From positions 1 to 46,231 of the forward strand of contig CAKUGR010000016.1 in NCBI GenBank assembly GCA_934654775.1: DNA of 46,231 nt, read 5' to 3'. Within the stretch, counting starts at the first letter, position 1; each line of letters starts with the position of its first letter. Below, one piece after another: positions 1-9,083 of this stretch. Position numbers and translations under genes: made by a program. The notes below the pieces were generated by a model. It saw only the letters and a list, made by a program, of their open reading frames with translations, was not told where the DNA came from and ran no database searches. Source of the DNA: an uncultured Collinsella sp. (lineage in GTDB: Bacteria; Actinomycetota; Coriobacteriia; Coriobacteriales; Coriobacteriaceae).

Positions 1-56
1 ATCGCGCCGAGAGTACTGCGGGGTCAGCCCGTGGGAGGCCAGGGCGCCGCTGACCG
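1..56 (+). rRNA. rrf: 5S ribosomal RNA, 3' end (partial)
   Basis: The first ~56 bases align by eye with the 3' half of bacterial 5S rRNA. The order GCGCCGAGAGTACTG, GGGGTC, CCCGTGGGAG, CCAGGGCGCCGC matches the loop E / helix IV / helix V region of known 5S genes. The 5' half lies outside the window. A strong terminator follows about 35 bases later, so this is the distal end of an rRNA operon. The exact 3' end (55-57) is estimated. Confidence 0.85.
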
Positions 57-90
57 GTGGACGGCACCGAGCCGTCGGATGACTTGAAGA

Positions 91-120
91 AGGGGGAGGC
101 CTCGCGGCCTCCCCCTTTTT
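91..120 (+). terminator. Rho-independent terminator of the rRNA operon
   Basis: Ten-base arms AGGGGGAGGC (91-100) and GCCTCCCCCT (107-116) pair perfectly around a short loop and run into five T. It closes the rRNA operon that ends with the 5S gene. Confidence 0.9.
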
Positions 121-188
121 GGCGTTAACACTTCACAAATGAGTTGCATTTCACCTGTAACCCGGTTGGGCTTATGGGTAATGAGCTT

Positions 189-656
189 TTATTTAAAGAC
201 AATAAATCGAATCACAAGGGCAACTGCTATGACCACAATGATCAAAAGCAGGAATTGGAGTCGATGCTGCTTACGTCGTTTACTTGATGAAACGAAGATC
301 GTTTTCCCTTGTTTTGGCGTCTCGAGATAACGAGCCGAATGCGTTAAGGTTTGCTTAGGTCGAGGACCTCTTTGCTGCCGAGTTGCGGGCGCTTTCGTCG
401 GGTCGTTATTGATTGCACTGTTTTTTGATAACGGTGCATCTTTCAGATATACGGGATCGCCCGATGCGACGCCCATATGCTTACGTCCCGTTTGGGCATC
501 CTCGAGCGTTTGATATCGATTTCTCGTCACATACTTGGGCTCTGGATCATTAATGGGCTCTTGCGAGATGTGAGGGCGACGGAACCGTGGCGGCTGCGTG
601 GAAGTATCTTCCCCCCGCGTCGGCATAAACATATTGTTCTGGTTTTGGTCGTCCAT
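189..656 (-). CDS. Small C-terminally membrane-anchored protein, function unknown
   Basis: 155 codons on the minus strand. The first ~120 residues are polar, rich in Q, P, N, R and T, and look disordered. A basic patch (SSSKRRKQHR) is followed by one hydrophobic segment of about 20 residues, and the chain ends right after it (RFIVFK). This is the layout of a tail-anchored membrane protein with a cytoplasmic N-terminus. An AAAGGG ribosome site lies 4 bases before the ATG, which supports a real gene. I do not recognise a family. It stands alone between the rRNA operon and hsp20, and diverges from hsp20. Confidence 0.6.
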   Translation of the reverse strand: MDDQNQNNMFMPTRGEDTSTQPPRFRRPHISQEPINDPEPKYVTRNRYQTLEDAQTGRKHMGVASGDPVYLKDAPLSKNSAINNDPTKAPATRQQRGPRPKQTLTHSARYLETPKQGKTIFVSSSKRRKQHRLQFLLLIIVVIAVALVIRFIVFK

Positions 657-933
657 GATGCCCTTTAGTTCGTTACCAACAACGTGTACGCGCTCATTGT
701 AAGCCCCTTGTTATTTGTAGCTGTGGACATACTCGTTATTTAAGCTCTGGTTCAAAGAACCTTTACCTACCTAAAACCTGAGTCATATACACTTAGATAT
801 GCTTATAGTAATGGACTCAAAAAACTTTATAGCCGATGTATATATGAGCACCGGGTGGGCATATATAAGAGCGTCAAAAGAAGTCCCAGTCACCTAGAAG
901 ATGACTCGGCAGTCCTATAAAGGAGTGGTAAAC
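657..933. promoter_or_regulatory. Divergent intergenic region with a HAIR-like element upstream of hsp20
   Basis: This 277-base, A/T-rich gap separates the minus-strand membrane-protein gene from hsp20. At 777-797 it reads CCTGAGT, seven bases, ACTTAGA. That has the spacing of the HspR-binding HAIR element (CTTGAGT-N7-ACTCAAG): the left half differs at one position, the right half at three. A second ACTCAA lies at about 815. A small palindrome GGTTC-aaa-GAACC is at 749-761. HspR control of hsp20 would fit an actinomycete, but the match is imperfect. Confidence 0.35.
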
Positions 934-1365
934 ATGGCAAGCATGGTTCCTTATCGTTCGGTTTTTGGCGTTCGTCCCTCTGCGAGCTCGCTGTTCGATC
1001 TGTTTGATGACATGAGTGATCTGGCGAACAGCTCGGTTGCCTCTAAGGCGTTCCCCGTTGATGTTGAGGATAAGGGCGATGGCTATGAGGTCAAGGCTTA
1101 TCTGACCGGCGTCGCCAAGGACGATATCGATGTCGAGCTTAACGAGGGCCGTCTGTCCATTAGCGTAAATGTTGAGGAAGACGAGGAGAACGAGGGCAAG
1201 AACTTCCTGCAGAAGGAGTTCAGCTCGTACAGCGCAACGCGTGGCGTGTATCTAAAGGACGCTTCGAGCGAGGGTCTCTCGGCTAAGTACGCTGACGGCA
1301 TCCTGACCGTTACGGTTCCCAAGATCGTCGAGAAGAAGAACGTTACGAAGATCTCCATCGACTAG
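934..1365 (+). CDS. hsp20: Hsp20 / alpha-crystallin family small heat-shock protein
   Basis: A small ATP-independent holdase that binds unfolding proteins in the cytoplasm and keeps them soluble for refolding. The alpha-crystallin domain spans about residues 35-135, from the FPVDVEDKGDGYEVKAYLTG strand to DGILTVTVPK. The C-terminal KISI matches the family's I-x-I tail that docks onto a neighbouring dimer. I place the start at 934 rather than the in-frame ATG at 901, because AGGAG sits 8 bases before 934 and the 901 ATG has no ribosome site. This gives 143 residues, normal for the family. It is monocistronic, closed by a strong terminator, with a HAIR-like site upstream. Confidence 0.9.
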   Translation: MASMVPYRSVFGVRPSASSLFDLFDDMSDLANSSVASKAFPVDVEDKGDGYEVKAYLTGVAKDDIDVELNEGRLSISVNVEEDEENEGKNFLQKEFSSYSATRGVYLKDASSEGLSAKYADGILTVTVPKIVEKKNVTKISID

Positions 1366-1397
1366 CGACGGTGCTGCTTCAATCGAGCGATTAAATT

Positions 1398-1430
1398 GGG
1401 GGCTGGGAAGAGATTCCCAGCCCCCTTTTT
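1398..1430 (+). terminator. Rho-independent terminator after hsp20
   Basis: Perfect 12-base arms GGGGGCTGGGAA and TTCCCAGCCCCC enclose a GAGA tetraloop, followed by TTTTT. It lies between convergent genes. Confidence 0.9.
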
Positions 1431-1441
1431 CTTGTGACGCG

Positions 1442-2251
1442 CTATTGAATGCTCATGGGGCGATATTGTCCTGCGGGGCGTATGGTGAGCCGCTGCGAGC
1501 CAGAATGTCTGGTCGCAGTGCTGCCGATCTCATCGTCAAGTGTTGCATCGAGCGCTCGGGCGTAACTTTTGACCGTCAGGCTCGGACGATTGTTGTCTTG
1601 GCTGATATGCATGGCGATGAGCTGCTCGGTGCGATCGGTGACGAGTTCGCGCGCCGCGTTGGCGGCTTGATCGTTGGAGAGATGGCCTTTTGCAGATAGA
1701 ATTCGTTCTTGGAGGAAGCGGGGGTAATCTCCCTGACGCAACATGGCCACATCGTGGTTGCTCTCGAGCGCAAGAACTCGGCAGTCTTTAAGCGTGTCGA
1801 TGGCATGGCTTGATAGCTCGCCCGTGTCGGTGGCAAATCCAATGGAGTCGCCAAGGGCGTCAAATCGGTAACCAACGGGGTTGATGACGTCGTGTGATGT
1901 CGAATAGGTTTGAATGCGAACCCCGGCTATCTCGAGCACGTCGCCCGGATCGAATTCTTCAACAGGCAAATGTGCAAGGCTTTCTTTGGATGCGAGCGTA
2001 TCCCTGCTGGCAAAGAGGGGGTCGCGCCAGTGCTTGCACCAGACATCGAGACCCTTGATGTGATCGCTATGCTCGTGAGTAATAAGAAGAGCCGAGACGC
2101 TGTCTGCCGAGAGTCCCAGTTCTGCCATGCGCTTTAATGTCTCGCGACGAGAAAGGCCGTCGTCGACCATGATGAGCCCCTGGGGGCCTTCGATGAGCGC
2201 GCAGTTGCCTTTTGAGCCGCTGCCGAGGATATGAAGGTGCAGACGAGACAT
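1442..2251 (-). CDS. walJ: WalJ/YycJ-type metallo-beta-lactamase-fold hydrolase
   Basis: Metal-dependent hydrolase of the YycJ/WalJ family. Relatives are linked to the WalKR cell-wall regulon and to 5'-3' DNA exonuclease activity. The N-terminus HILGSGSKGNC is typical. The metal motif THEHSDH (His59, His61, Asp63, His64) is intact, and a further Asp lies in FATDTGE. I start it at the ATG at 2251 (MSRLHLHI). The open frame continues upstream, but that stretch shows no conserved sequence and would run into tilS. The product is 269 residues, close to the family norm. It diverges from tilS with 48 bases between, so the two promoters must overlap. No walK or walR is in view. Confidence 0.85.
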   Translation of the reverse strand: MSRLHLHILGSGSKGNCALIEGPQGLIMVDDGLSRRETLKRMAELGLSADSVSALLITHEHSDHIKGLDVWCKHWRDPLFASRDTLASKESLAHLPVEEFDPGDVLEIAGVRIQTYSTSHDVINPVGYRFDALGDSIGFATDTGELSSHAIDTLKDCRVLALESNHDVAMLRQGDYPRFLQERILSAKGHLSNDQAANAARELVTDRTEQLIAMHISQDNNRPSLTVKSYARALDATLDDEIGSTATRHSGSQRLTIRPAGQYRPMSIQ

Positions 2252-2299
2252 AAGATTCCAAAGGATACAATGGGTGCGGACGAATAGAGGAGGAAGCGA

Positions 2300-3841
2300 A
2301 TGCCAACGGTATCTCAGCATTATGGACGCCACGCGGCGCCCAGGACGGGCGATGATGCTCAGGCAAGACGGCAGGTGGCTGCTCCTGTGGTGCTCATGGT
2401 ATCAGGTGGTGCGGACTCGACGGCGCTGCTCCTTATGGCGTGCACATCAAAGTTGGATATCTTGGATGGGCGTGGCGTCGCTCCTATTGCGCGCGAACGC
2501 TTGCATGTGCTGCACGTGAACCATCATCTACGCGGAGAGGCGTCCGATGGCGATGAGGCCTTCGTGCGCGACCTGTGCGCTCAATATGGCTTGCCGCTGT
2601 GCGTCGAGCATGCCTATTTTGACGACGAGTCGGGCAATATCGAGGCCGCGGCGCGCGAAGTGCGCTATACCGCGGCACGCAGATATGTTCGCGAGCTCTG
2701 CGCCCAGACGGGGGCACCGCGAACGGCGGCTCGTATCTGCACCGCGCACACGTCTTCGGATCGTGCGGAAACGTTTTTGATGAATGCCATTAAAGGGTCG
2801 GGGCCCGCGGGACTATCGAGCATCCCCCGCCGGAGGAATATCGTGGTGCGTCCCTTGCTCGACCTGACTCATGATGAGCTCGTGAGTTATTTGCAGGTAC
2901 ATGGACAGCCATGGCGAGAGGACGAGAGCAACGAGGACGTCTCGTACCTGCGCAATTACGTACGTCATCGCGTGATGCCGGTGGTGGCTCAGCGCAACGC
3001 GAGCGTGTGCAAGACGATCGGCGCTGCCTGCGAGATCCTGGGGGACGAGGACGCGTTTCTGTCCCAGCTTTCGGCGCAAGCCTTTCGAAGCTGCCTGCGC
3101 AAAGAGGCGGCGGGCGCGCTGGTCCTTGACGCGCGTCGCCTTGCGGCTGCCGAGGTTGTGATCGCGCGGCGTATCGTGCGGTTGGCGATTAAGCGCATCG
3201 ATCCGGATGCGCGCCCGGAGATGCGGCATGTGGAGCGTGTGCTTTCCTGCGTCGCCGCGGGTTCGGGTTCGGTAACGCTTCCGGCGGGAATTGATGCGCG
3301 TGTGGAGTTTGGCATGCTGGCGCTTAAGGCACCTGCGGCGCGTGAGGGCCTGGTTGCAGACTGGGTCACCGTCCCCGGCCGTCTGCCGCTTGGTGGGGGG
3401 CATGTACTGGTGGCAGAACCGATTGCCGTGGAGCCGGGGTGCGATATCGTGCATCGCGCCCGCGAGCTTGCGTCCGCCGGAGAAGTGGCGGCCTTGGTGG
3501 ATGCGGCGGCCTTGGGGTTCGCCGATCGCGATAGCGAGCGGATGTTGGCCGGCGCGCGTGGGGAGATTCCCGCCGAGGCACGTTCGGCGCGTCTGTGGGT
3601 TGACGGCCCCGCGCCGGGGGATGTGATGTGCCCGTTAGGTATGAGCGGCCGAAGCAAGAAGGTATCCGATCTGCTCAATGAGGCCCGTATACCTGTTTCT
3701 GAGCGTGCGAGCGTCCCCGTGGTAAGAACGGCTCCGGGAGGTTCCGTGGTATGGGTCGCAGGCGTTCGCGCGGACGAGCGTTTTAAATGCACGGCCGCAA
3801 CGCGTGTGGCGTATCTGCTCCGCGTGGTCGATGCGGAATAG
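2300..3841 (+). CDS. tilS: tRNA(Ile)-lysidine synthetase TilS
   Basis: Attaches lysine to C34 of the CAU-anticodon tRNA(Ile), so that it reads AUA and not AUG. It acts in the cytoplasm and uses ATP. The PP-loop motif SGGADS is at residues 35-40. HVNHHLRGEASDGDEAFV and the RRRNIVVRPLLDLTHDEL region are characteristic. The C-terminal part (about 440-513) holds the small tRNA-binding TilS_C domain. At 513 residues it is somewhat longer than many homologs, mainly through a ~28-residue N-terminal extension. GAGGAGG just before 2300 supports that start. Order tilS-hpt-ftsH is a classic bacterial arrangement. Confidence 0.93.
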   Translation: MPTVSQHYGRHAAPRTGDDAQARRQVAAPVVLMVSGGADSTALLLMACTSKLDILDGRGVAPIARERLHVLHVNHHLRGEASDGDEAFVRDLCAQYGLPLCVEHAYFDDESGNIEAAAREVRYTAARRYVRELCAQTGAPRTAARICTAHTSSDRAETFLMNAIKGSGPAGLSSIPRRRNIVVRPLLDLTHDELVSYLQVHGQPWREDESNEDVSYLRNYVRHRVMPVVAQRNASVCKTIGAACEILGDEDAFLSQLSAQAFRSCLRKEAAGALVLDARRLAAAEVVIARRIVRLAIKRIDPDARPEMRHVERVLSCVAAGSGSVTLPAGIDARVEFGMLALKAPAAREGLVADWVTVPGRLPLGGGHVLVAEPIAVEPGCDIVHRARELASAGEVAALVDAAALGFADRDSERMLAGARGEIPAEARSARLWVDGPAPGDVMCPLGMSGRSKKVSDLLNEARIPVSERASVPVVRTAPGGSVVWVAGVRADERFKCTAATRVAYLLRVVDAE

Positions 3842-3923
3842 CGCCCTGCGCCAGCTATTCTGTGCGACGTTGACGCTATTCCCGCGCTGATGGCGCACGG
3901 GCTGGTAAATTTACATCGTGCGC

Positions 3924-3932
3924 TGCTAGAAT
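3924..3932 (+). promoter_or_regulatory. Possible extended -10 promoter of hpt-ftsH
   Basis: The 147-base tilS-hpt gap contains TGCTAGAAT, a TGn-extended -10 box, about 55 bases before hpt. No -35 with good spacing is visible. This suggests hpt-ftsH can be transcribed separately from tilS. Confidence 0.3.
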
Positions 3933-3988
3933 GTGTAGTTCGCGTCCATACGGCGGTGTGTGGACGATAAGCACAAGAAAGGGTTGTC

Positions 3989-4537
3989 ATGGCTTCTCAA
4001 CATCCGGATATCGAGAAGGTTCTGTTTACGCAGGAGGATATCGACGGTATCGTCTCTCGCCTGGGCGAGGAGATTACTCGCGACTACGCGGGTAAGGATC
4101 TGGTGCTGATTGCGGTCCTGCGCGGCGCCGTGGTCTTTATGGGCGACCTGATGCGCAAGATCGAGCTGCCGACCAACATCGATTTCATGGCTGTTTCGAG
4201 CTACGGCGACGGAGTGAAGTCCTCCGGTATCGTGCGTATCATTAAGGACCTGGATATCGACATCCGTGGTCGCGACGTGCTGATTGTCGAGGACATTCTG
4301 GACTCGGGCCTGACGCTCAAGTATCTGATGAAGAACCTCGAGAGCCGCAAGCCTGCTTCTCTGGAGGTCGCCGCCTTCCTGTGGAAGGACGTTGAGGACC
4401 GTACCTCGGCCGTCACGCCCAAGTATGTTGGAACCCATTGCCCCGATGCCTTTGTGGTGGGCTACGGCCTCGACTATGCCGAGCGCTACCGTAACCTTCC
4501 GTATCTGGGCATTTTGAAACCGGAGGTTTATTCGTAA
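3989..4537 (+). CDS. hpt: Hypoxanthine phosphoribosyltransferase
   Basis: Purine salvage enzyme that joins hypoxanthine (often also guanine) to PRPP, giving IMP or GMP. The PRPP-binding signature VLIVEDILDSGLT covers residues 97-109, with the paired acidic residues E101-D102. VLRGAVVFMGDL and VSSYGDG are the other family blocks. The length of 182 residues is standard. AGAAAGGG upstream supports the ATG. One base separates its stop from the ftsH start, so the two are almost certainly co-transcribed and translationally coupled. Confidence 0.95.
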   Translation: MASQHPDIEKVLFTQEDIDGIVSRLGEEITRDYAGKDLVLIAVLRGAVVFMGDLMRKIELPTNIDFMAVSSYGDGVKSSGIVRIIKDLDIDIRGRDVLIVEDILDSGLTLKYLMKNLESRKPASLEVAAFLWKDVEDRTSAVTPKYVGTHCPDAFVVGYGLDYAERYRNLPYLGILKPEVYS

Positions 4538-4538
4538 G

Positions 4539-6677
4539 ATGCCCGACGACCGTAATGATAACAATTCCCAGACTCCCCGGGATCCTAAGATCCCGGGGAT
4601 GCCCGGAGGCAAGAAGCCCACACGTACGGGCTGGCTGTATTTTATTTTGGCTTGCGCGCTTCTGGGCTACGCCTTCTTTAACATGGGCTCCGGCTTTGCC
4701 AATTCCAGCAATACCGTAAAGCTCGCGACGAGCGAGATGGTCAACGCCATCAAGCAGGATCGTGTCGACGACTTGACGTATACGGTGGTGGACGGCAGCG
4801 TGACCGGTCATTACTGGAAGGCGAGCAAGGACAAGGGCGATACGAGCGAGCTCAAGAGCTTCTCCTCGACCTATGTCGGCTCCGATTCGCTTGCCGAGCT
4901 TATGGCGGAGCACCCCGATACCAAGTACATCGTCAACACCAACGATCCCGATTTTTGGGGCGACCTGGCGATGAGCGTGCTTCCGACGATCGCCCTGATC
5001 GCCATCATGTTCTACTTTATGCGCCAGATGATGGGCGCCAACAACAGGAACATGCAGTTTGGCAAGACCAACGCCAAGACCAACGAGGCCACACGCCCCA
5101 AAGTCAAGTTTGAGGACGTTGCCGGCGTGGACGAGGCAGTCGAGGAGCTCGAGGAGATCCGCGACTTCTTGAGCGATCCGGATCGCTATCGCAAGCTGGG
5201 CGCCAAGATTCCGCGCGGCGTGTTGCTCGTGGGCCCTCCGGGCACCGGTAAGACGCTGCTGGCTAAGGCCGTTGCCGGCGAGGCGGGCGTGCCGTTCTTT
5301 AGCATTTCGGGTTCCGACTTTGTCGAGATGTTTGTGGGCGTCGGCGCCAGCCGCGTGCGCGACCTCTTTAAGGAGGCCAAGTCCCAGGCCCCGTCGATCA
5401 TCTTTATCGATGAGATCGACGCTGTGGGACGTCAGCGCGGAGCCGGCTTGGGCGGCGGCCACGACGAGCGCGAGCAGACGCTCAACCAGCTGCTGGTCGA
5501 GATGGACGGTTTTGAGGAGAGCGAGTCGGTCATCCTGATTGCCGCCACCAACCGCCCCGACATTCTTGATCCGGCGCTGCTGCGTCCCGGCCGTTTTGAC
5601 CGCCAGGTGACGGTCGACCGTCCGGACGTGAAGGGCCGCGAGCAGATTTTGCGCGTGCATGCCGAGAACAAGCCGATGGACGAGGACGTTAAGTTTGAGA
5701 AGCTCGCCCAGATGACCGTTGGCTTTACCGGCGCCGACTTGGCGAACCTGCTCAACGAATCTGCGCTGTTGGCTGCCCGCCGTCATCGTTCCGTGATCTC
5801 GATGGACGAGGTCGAGGAATCGATGGAGCGCGTGATTGCCGGACCGCAGCGCAAGGGCCGCGTGATGACCGAGGCCGAGCGCACCACGATTGCCTACCAC
5901 GAGAGCGGCCACGCCCTGGTTGGCCACATCTTGGAGCACTCCGATCCGGTCCACAAGATTTCGATTGTCAGCCGCGGCCAGGCCCTGGGCTATACGCTGC
6001 AGCTGCCGCAGGAGGACCACTTCCTCAAGACCAAGAACGAGATGCTCGACGAGCTTGCCGTGTTCTTGGGCGGTCGCGTTGCCGAGGAGCTCATGTGCGA
6101 CGACATTACGTCGGGCGCGAGCAACGACCTGGAGCGTGCAACCAAGATGGCTCGCGAGATGGTCACGCGCCTGGGCATGAGTGAGGAGCTGGGCACGCAG
6201 GTCTTTGGCGAGGCGCAACACCAGGTGTTCCTGGGTCGCGATTACGCCGATCACCAGGATTACTCCGAGGAGACGGCTCGTCGTATTGATATCGAGGTCC
6301 AGCGCATTATGCGTGAAGCCCATCGTCGTGCGGTGGAGATCCTGGATGCCCGTCGCGAACAGCTCGATCTGATGGCCAAGGTGCTGCTTGAGCGCGAGAC
6401 CGTCGAGGGCGATGCCGTGAACGCCCTGCTCGACAACGAGTGGGACACCTACCTTGAGCGCGAGGGCGATATCCTGGCGGCCAAGGAGGAGCGCAATGCC
6501 AAGGCGGCCGGTATGCCGACCAAGAAGCGCGCGCCTCGTATGAGCGAGGAGGAGCTGGCGGCGGACGCCGCGGCATTTGCACAGGCGGCCATGCAGGAAG
6601 ATGCAGAGGCCGCATCCGATGATGCCGGCGATGACTGTGCCGTCAATGTCGGTGTCGACACCGACGACGAAAAATAG
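4539..6677 (+). CDS. ftsH: ATP-dependent zinc metalloprotease FtsH
   Basis: Membrane-bound AAA+ protease that extracts and degrades damaged membrane proteins and short-lived regulators. Transmembrane segments lie at about residues 31-48 and 144-162, enclosing the small extracytoplasmic domain. Walker A GPPGTGKT starts near 232, Walker B is [11 protein letters not shown], and the second-region-of-homology block [20 protein letters not shown] follows. The zinc site HESGH is at 454-458. The C-terminal tail (about 655-712) is strongly acidic and Ala-rich and probably disordered. The start lies 2 bases after the hpt stop, with GGAGGT inside the end of hpt as ribosome site. Length of 712 is normal. 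Confidence 0.97.
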   Translation: MPDDRNDNNSQTPRDPKIPGMPGGKKPTRTGWLYFILACALLGYAFFNMGSGFANSSNTVKLATSEMVNAIKQDRVDDLTYTVVDGSVTGHYWKASKDKGDTSELKSFSSTYVGSDSLAELMAEHPDTKYIVNTNDPDFWGDLAMSVLPTIALIAIMFYFMRQMMGANNRNMQFGKTNAKTNEATRPKVKFEDVAGVDEAVEELEEIRDFLSDPDRYRKLGAKIPRGVLLVGPPGTGKTLLAKAVAGEAGVPFFSISGSDFVEMFVGVGASRVRDLFKEAKSQAPSIIFIDEIDAVGRQRGAGLGGGHDEREQTLNQLLVEMDGFEESESVILIAATNRPDILDPALLRPGRFDRQVTVDRPDVKGREQILRVHAENKPMDEDVKFEKLAQMTVGFTGADLANLLNESALLAARRHRSVISMDEVEESMERVIAGPQRKGRVMTEAERTTIAYHESGHALVGHILEHSDPVHKISIVSRGQALGYTLQLPQEDHFLKTKNEMLDELAVFLGGRVAEELMCDDITSGASNDLERATKMAREMVTRLGMSEELGTQVFGEAQHQVFLGRDYADHQDYSEETARRIDIEVQRIMREAHRRAVEILDARREQLDLMAKVLLERETVEGDAVNALLDNEWDTYLEREGDILAAKEERNAKAAGMPTKKRAPRMSEEELAADAAAFAQAAMQEDAEAASDDAGDDCAVNVGVDTDDEK

Positions 6678-6689
6678 TCTTTGTGGTGA

Positions 6690-6725
6690 AAGCCTCCGCG
6701 GGGAAACCTGCGGAGGCTTTTTCTT
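6690..6725 (+). terminator. Rho-independent terminator after ftsH
   Basis: Arms AAGCCTCCGC and GCGGAGGCTT close a 10-base loop, then a T-rich tract. It ends the tilS-hpt-ftsH unit. Confidence 0.85.
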
Positions 6726-6727
6726 TG

Positions 6728-6785
6728 TTGATTGGGGACAGACTTAAATGAGCGTTTTCACGCATTTAAGTCTGTCCCCAATCAA
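6728..6785. repeat. Long perfect palindrome with GGGGACAG core
   Basis: Two perfect 23-base arms (6728-6750 and 6763-6785) surround a 12-base loop. Each arm contains the sequence TTGGGGACAGACTTAA or its complement. The core GGGGACAG/CTGTCCCC recurs in hairpins at 28019, 28246 and 30362. It lies just after the ftsH terminator, upstream of the aminotransferase. It is best read as a REP-like repeat. Confidence 0.7.
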
Positions 6786-6846
6786 CATTGCTGCGGCGCT
6801 TTGCTCGACTAAAGCGTACAATAGCGCCTATGCGAAAGGGGAACAG

Positions 6847-8037
6847 ATGATCAACGAAACTATGTATGCTCGCGGCGCGGAAAGCTCCATCATCCGCGAG
6901 ATTTTTAGCTATGGCCTTGAGCGCAAGGCACAAATCGGCGCGGAAAACGTGTTCGATTTCTCGCTGGGCAACCCGAGCGTTCCTGCTCCCGCTGCCGTCG
7001 CGGAGTCCATTAAGAAGGCCTTGGAGCTGCCGAGTGACCAGCTGCACGGTTATACGCCCGCACCGGGCCTGCCGCAATGTCGCGCCGCTGTGGCCGAATC
7101 GCTCAACCGTCGATTCGGTACGAGCTATGAGGGCAAGGATATCTTTATGACCGTGGGCGCGGCGGCTTCGCTCACCTGCACGCTCAATGCCGTTACGAAC
7201 CTGGGTGACGAGGTCATTGTTATCGCCCCGTACTTCCCGGAGTATCGCGTGTGGATTGAGAAGGCCGGCTGTACGTGTGTCGAGGCGCTCGCCGATGAAG
7301 ATACGTTTCAGCTGAGCGTGGGCAACGTTCTTAAGGCTATTACCGACAAGACGGCAGCGGTCATTATCGACTCGCCCAACAACCCGACCGGTGCCGTGTA
7401 TACGCGCGATACACTGACGCGATTGGCCAATGTTTTACGCGAGGTCAACGCCAAGCGCGATCCCGAGAACCCGATTATGCTTATCTCGGATGAGCCGTAT
7501 CGCGAGATTGTCTATGGCGCCGAGGTGCCTTGGGTGCCTTCGATCTACGAGCACACCATCGTGTGCTATTCGTATTCCAAGTCGCTTTCGCTACCGGGCG
7601 AGCGCGTCGGGTGGATCCTGGTTCCCAATACGAATCCTCAGGCAGCTCGTCTCATGCCCGCCGTTGCCGGTGCCGCCCGTACGTTGGGCTTCGTGTGCGC
7701 GCCGGCGCTCTTCCAGCGCGTGATTATCGATTGCATCGATGAGCCGAGTGACGTTGAGGCCTATGCGCGCAACCGCACCGCGCTTACCGATGCACTGGCG
7801 GAGTATGGCTACACCTATGTTGAGCCGGATGGCGCATTCTACCTGTGGGTGAAGGCGCTGGAGCCCGATGCGAACGCTTTCTGCGAGCGCGCGAAGAAGT
7901 ATGAGCTGCTCGCGGTGCCTTCGGATAGCTTTGGCATGCCGGGCTGGTTCCGCTTGGGCTACTGCGTGAGCTACGAGACTATCGTCAACTCACTGCCTGC
8001 CTGGAAGCAGTTGGCGGACGAGTATCGTTCAAAGTAA
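6847..8037 (+). CDS. Pyridoxal-phosphate-dependent aminotransferase (class I/II fold)
   Basis: Transfers amino groups between an amino acid and a 2-oxo acid. The substrate is not determined; aspartate- or alanine-type is most likely. Family blocks seen are FSLGNPS near the N-terminus, IDSPNNPTGAVY, ISDEPYREIVY, and SYSKSLSLPGERVGW with the PLP-binding lysine near 245. The reading frame is open back to 6748, but that part is the palindromic repeat. AAAGGGG before the ATG at 6847 fixes the real start and gives 396 residues. It stands alone, followed by the PHP gene on the same strand. Confidence 0.9.
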   Translation: MINETMYARGAESSIIREIFSYGLERKAQIGAENVFDFSLGNPSVPAPAAVAESIKKALELPSDQLHGYTPAPGLPQCRAAVAESLNRRFGTSYEGKDIFMTVGAAASLTCTLNAVTNLGDEVIVIAPYFPEYRVWIEKAGCTCVEALADEDTFQLSVGNVLKAITDKTAAVIIDSPNNPTGAVYTRDTLTRLANVLREVNAKRDPENPIMLISDEPYREIVYGAEVPWVPSIYEHTIVCYSYSKSLSLPGERVGWILVPNTNPQAARLMPAVAGAARTLGFVCAPALFQRVIIDCIDEPSDVEAYARNRTALTDALAEYGYTYVEPDGAFYLWVKALEPDANAFCERAKKYELLAVPSDSFGMPGWFRLGYCVSYETIVNSLPAWKQLADEYRSK

Positions 8038-8129
8038 AGCGCTCTGCTTACAATGTTTTACGTGAAACGGGGTTTGGTGCTAAGCCAGACCCCGTTGTCT
8101 ATGCCGTTGTGTGATTGGGATGAAGCAGT

Positions 8130-8159
8130 TTTACGACTGCCGAAAGCTATGCGTACAAT
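8130..8159 (+). promoter_or_regulatory. Candidate sigma-70-type promoter of the PHP gene
   Basis: TTTACG (8130-8135) and TACAAT (8154-8159) are separated by 18 bases, and the ATG follows 37 bases later. The -10 is a good match, the -35 moderate. Confidence 0.4.
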
Positions 8160-8196
8160 GAATATACGCGACGGCCATACTGGACAAGGAGACCCG

Positions 8197-9018
8197 ATGC
8201 CCTACCTTCTTTCTTGTGATATTCATACCCATACGATGTTCTCTGCGCATGCGTATTCGACCATTGAGCAGAACATATATTGGGCGGCCGAGCGCGGCCT
8301 TCAGGTGCTCGGTTCCGCCGACCATCTGAGCTCGATGGTTACACCTTGCCCCAATGACCTGCGTAGTTTCCAGTTCTTTATCAACCAGGATATCTGGCCG
8401 CGCATTTGGAGCGGCGTGCTGTTGCTCCGCGGCGCCGAGGCCGATATCGTTTCGCTGGACGGCAGCTTGTTTGGCGAGGATATTCCCGTCGACCTTGATA
8501 TCGCCGGCGATTCGTACAGTCGTCAACACTCACTGTTCGAATTGGTGACGCGCAATTTGGATTATTTGGTGGCAAGCGTGCATAACCCGCAGTTTGCCGA
8601 AGGCGCGACGCTCGCCCAGACAACCGAGATGTACATCAATGCCCTGGATCACCCCAAGGTGTTCATGCTGGGGCATACGGGGCGCTCGGGCGTGCCGTTC
8701 GATATCGATGAGGTGCTGCTGGCGGCCAAGGCCAAGCACAAGATTATCGAGATCAATAACCATAGTCTTGAGCATGGCAACGATGCTGAGCATTGGGACG
8801 TGTGCCGCAAGATCGCCGAGCGCTGCGCCGAGCTGGGCGTGGGCATTGGCGTGTCGACCGATGCCCACATTGGCATGGCCATTGGCAAGCTCGATCATGC
8901 CCGCAAGATGCTCGACGAGATTCACTTCCCGCTGGATTTGATCGTGACGCGCGACCGCGAGACGCTGCTGCGCGAGATGGCGGCGGCAGGCGTGTGCGAC
9001 CTGCGCAAGAGTATGTAG
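8197..9018 (+). CDS. PHP-domain phosphatase (YcdX-like)
   Basis: Metal-dependent phosphoesterase of the polymerase-and-histidinol-phosphatase superfamily, closest in layout to the YcdX/PhoX-like group. The N-terminal DIHTHTMFSAHAYSTI supplies the first metal-binding histidines. GSADH, VASVHNP, MLGHTGR and STDAHIG supply the rest, in the expected order, so the metal site appears complete. The product is 273 residues from the ATG at 8197 (CAAGGAG before it). The frame is open upstream to 8053, but that stretch has no family sequence. The natural substrate cannot be told from sequence. Confidence 0.85.
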   Translation: MPYLLSCDIHTHTMFSAHAYSTIEQNIYWAAERGLQVLGSADHLSSMVTPCPNDLRSFQFFINQDIWPRIWSGVLLLRGAEADIVSLDGSLFGEDIPVDLDIAGDSYSRQHSLFELVTRNLDYLVASVHNPQFAEGATLAQTTEMYINALDHPKVFMLGHTGRSGVPFDIDEVLLAAKAKHKIIEINNHSLEHGNDAEHWDVCRKIAERCAELGVGIGVSTDAHIGMAIGKLDHARKMLDEIHFPLDLIVTRDRETLLREMAAAGVCDLRKSM

Positions 9019-9035
9019 CGAGGCTCAATGTGCAA

Positions 9036-9073
9036 CAAGAAGGGGGCGGTCCAGACGGGCCGCCCCCTTCTTG
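9036..9073. terminator. Bidirectional terminator between convergent genes
   Basis: Fourteen-base perfect arms CAAGAAGGGGGCGG (9036-9049) and CCGCCCCCTTCTTG (9060-9073). It serves the PHP gene on plus and the rRNA methyltransferase on minus. Confidence 0.8.
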
Positions 9074-9083
9074 TGCCGGCGGC

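Noticed and set aside
2067..2366. Minus-strand frame overlapping the walJ/tilS gap
   Set aside because: It covers both gene starts in a different frame and has no family motif.
4413..6323. Long open frame (636 codons) opposite ftsH
   Set aside because: It is a shadow of the G/C-biased ftsH codons: repetitive His/Leu/Val composition, no ribosome site, and it crosses the hpt/ftsH boundary.
6748..6846. Upstream start of the aminotransferase
   Set aside because: The extra 33 codons are encoded by the palindromic repeat and lack homology; the ribosome site lies before 6847.
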